From: Parvularculaceae bacterium UBA4496
Lineage (GTDB): Bacteria; Pseudomonadota; Alphaproteobacteria; Caulobacterales; Parvularculaceae
Assembly (NCBI GenBank): GCA_002388885.1
Contig: DGNI01000011.1
Location: 48,293-60,646, forward strand
Direction: 5' to 3'
Length of the DNA stretch: 12,354 nt
The position numbers and the translations under genes were made by a program. This document shows, piece by piece, positions 12,070 to 12,354 of the stretch. Position 1 is the first letter of the stretch; each line of letters begins with the position of its first letter. Under the pieces are notes generated by a model. It saw nothing but the letters and a program-made list of their open reading frames with translations, was not told where the DNA came from and ran no database searches.

Positions 12070-12354
12070 ATGGTAGAGAAAAATTACAAACCGCGCCTTG
12101 GCTTTGACATCCGGGTTAAGCCGCCTGGCCGGCAGAAGAAGAAAACGGCGTCAGCGGCGCAATCGGGCGAAGATCCGTCGAAGCATGATTGCGTGGCTCC
12201 CGGCTGCGAGGCGAAGGCCGCCTGCAGTCTGCCCAAATCGCCGCGCGAGCCCAAGGAGCGGGTCTGGCTGTGCATGGATCACGCCCGGGAGCACAACAAA
12301 AGCTGGAACTACTTTGACGGCCTCAGCGACGACGAGGCCAAGAAGGTCCGGGAG
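12070..12354 (+). CDS. J-domain-family protein, N-terminal part (partial)
   Basis: The first 95 codons are present and the frame runs off the window. The start MVEKNYKPRLGFDIRVKPPG is followed by a Lys-rich stretch. Next comes a Cys/His set, C-x5-C in DCVAPGC plus a third cysteine and VWLCMDHAREHN, which could bind zinc. The region HNKSWNYFDGLSDDEAKKVRE matches the N-terminal half of alphaproteobacterial J-domain proteins encoded next to bolA; their J domain lies further downstream and is not visible here. ATG 12070 is chosen by similarity of the start. It lacks a ribosome site; an in-frame TTG at 12061 with AAGG nine bases upstream is the alternative. It is divergent from bolA with a 73-base shared promoter region. 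Confidence 0.75.
   Translation, partial: MVEKNYKPRLGFDIRVKPPGRQKKKTASAAQSGEDPSKHDCVAPGCEAKAACSLPKSPREPKERVWLCMDHAREHNKSWNYFDGLSDDEAKKVRE

Overview
The window reads as chromosomal DNA of an alphaproteobacterium. Supporting signs are an S9 protein with a long acidic N-terminal extension, a COX15-type heme A synthase, a DUF2842 protein, a BolA gene divergent from a Cys/His-rich J-domain protein, VPLPA-type C-terminal sorting signals, and moderately GC-rich coding DNA with strong GCG/GGC codon use. The two exosortase-type substrates and many secreted proteins suggest a marine or biofilm-forming lineage (Hyphomonadales or Parvularculales-like), but the family is a guess. I see no mobile element, CRISPR array, tRNA or rRNA, and no clear pseudogene. 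Most of the window is ordinary housekeeping and cell-envelope DNA.

Layout. (1) 1-132 is the 3' end of a probable TamB gene, followed by a hairpin terminator. (2) The rplM-rpsI ribosomal operon lies on the minus strand (1329 to 364), with stop and start codons directly abutting and a terminator facing the TamB gene. (3) Two tandem minus-strand genes (3076-2372 and 2177-1533) encode secreted proteins with VPLPA/PEP-CTERM-like tails, each with its own operator-like repeats upstream. (4) A plus-strand pair, 3376-3975 and 3998-5137, encodes a secreted protein of unknown function and a lipoprotein resembling beta-propeller phytases. (5) Minus-strand genes for a two-module VOC protein and ctaA (heme A synthase) occupy 6053-5172 and 7136-6114. 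(6) A plus-strand cluster holds a TraB/EreA-like secreted protein (DUF5694-like), a DUF2842 membrane protein and a J-domain protein (7249-8920). (7) A periplasmic PRC-barrel-like protein on the minus strand and a secreted matrixin-type zinc protease on the plus strand diverge from a 375-base gap. (8) A single-pass membrane protein and a rhomboid protease lie on the minus strand. (9) bolA (minus) diverges from a J-domain-family protein (plus) that runs off the window end.

How the genes relate. rplM/rpsI form a real operon. ctaA supplies heme A to the aa3 oxidase. Several neighbours act in the envelope (TamB, rhomboid, matrixin, PRC-barrel, exosortase-type substrates, lipoprotein), but nothing here proves that they form one system. 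I found no convincing new multi-gene system. The points most worth checking are regulatory: a 22-base perfect palindrome upstream of rplM, two inverted repeats placed on the predicted -35 and -10 of a VPLPA-CTERM gene, a minus-facing terminator-like hairpin between ctaA and the DUF5694-like gene, and a phytase-like lipoprotein that seems to lack the usual metal-binding motif.
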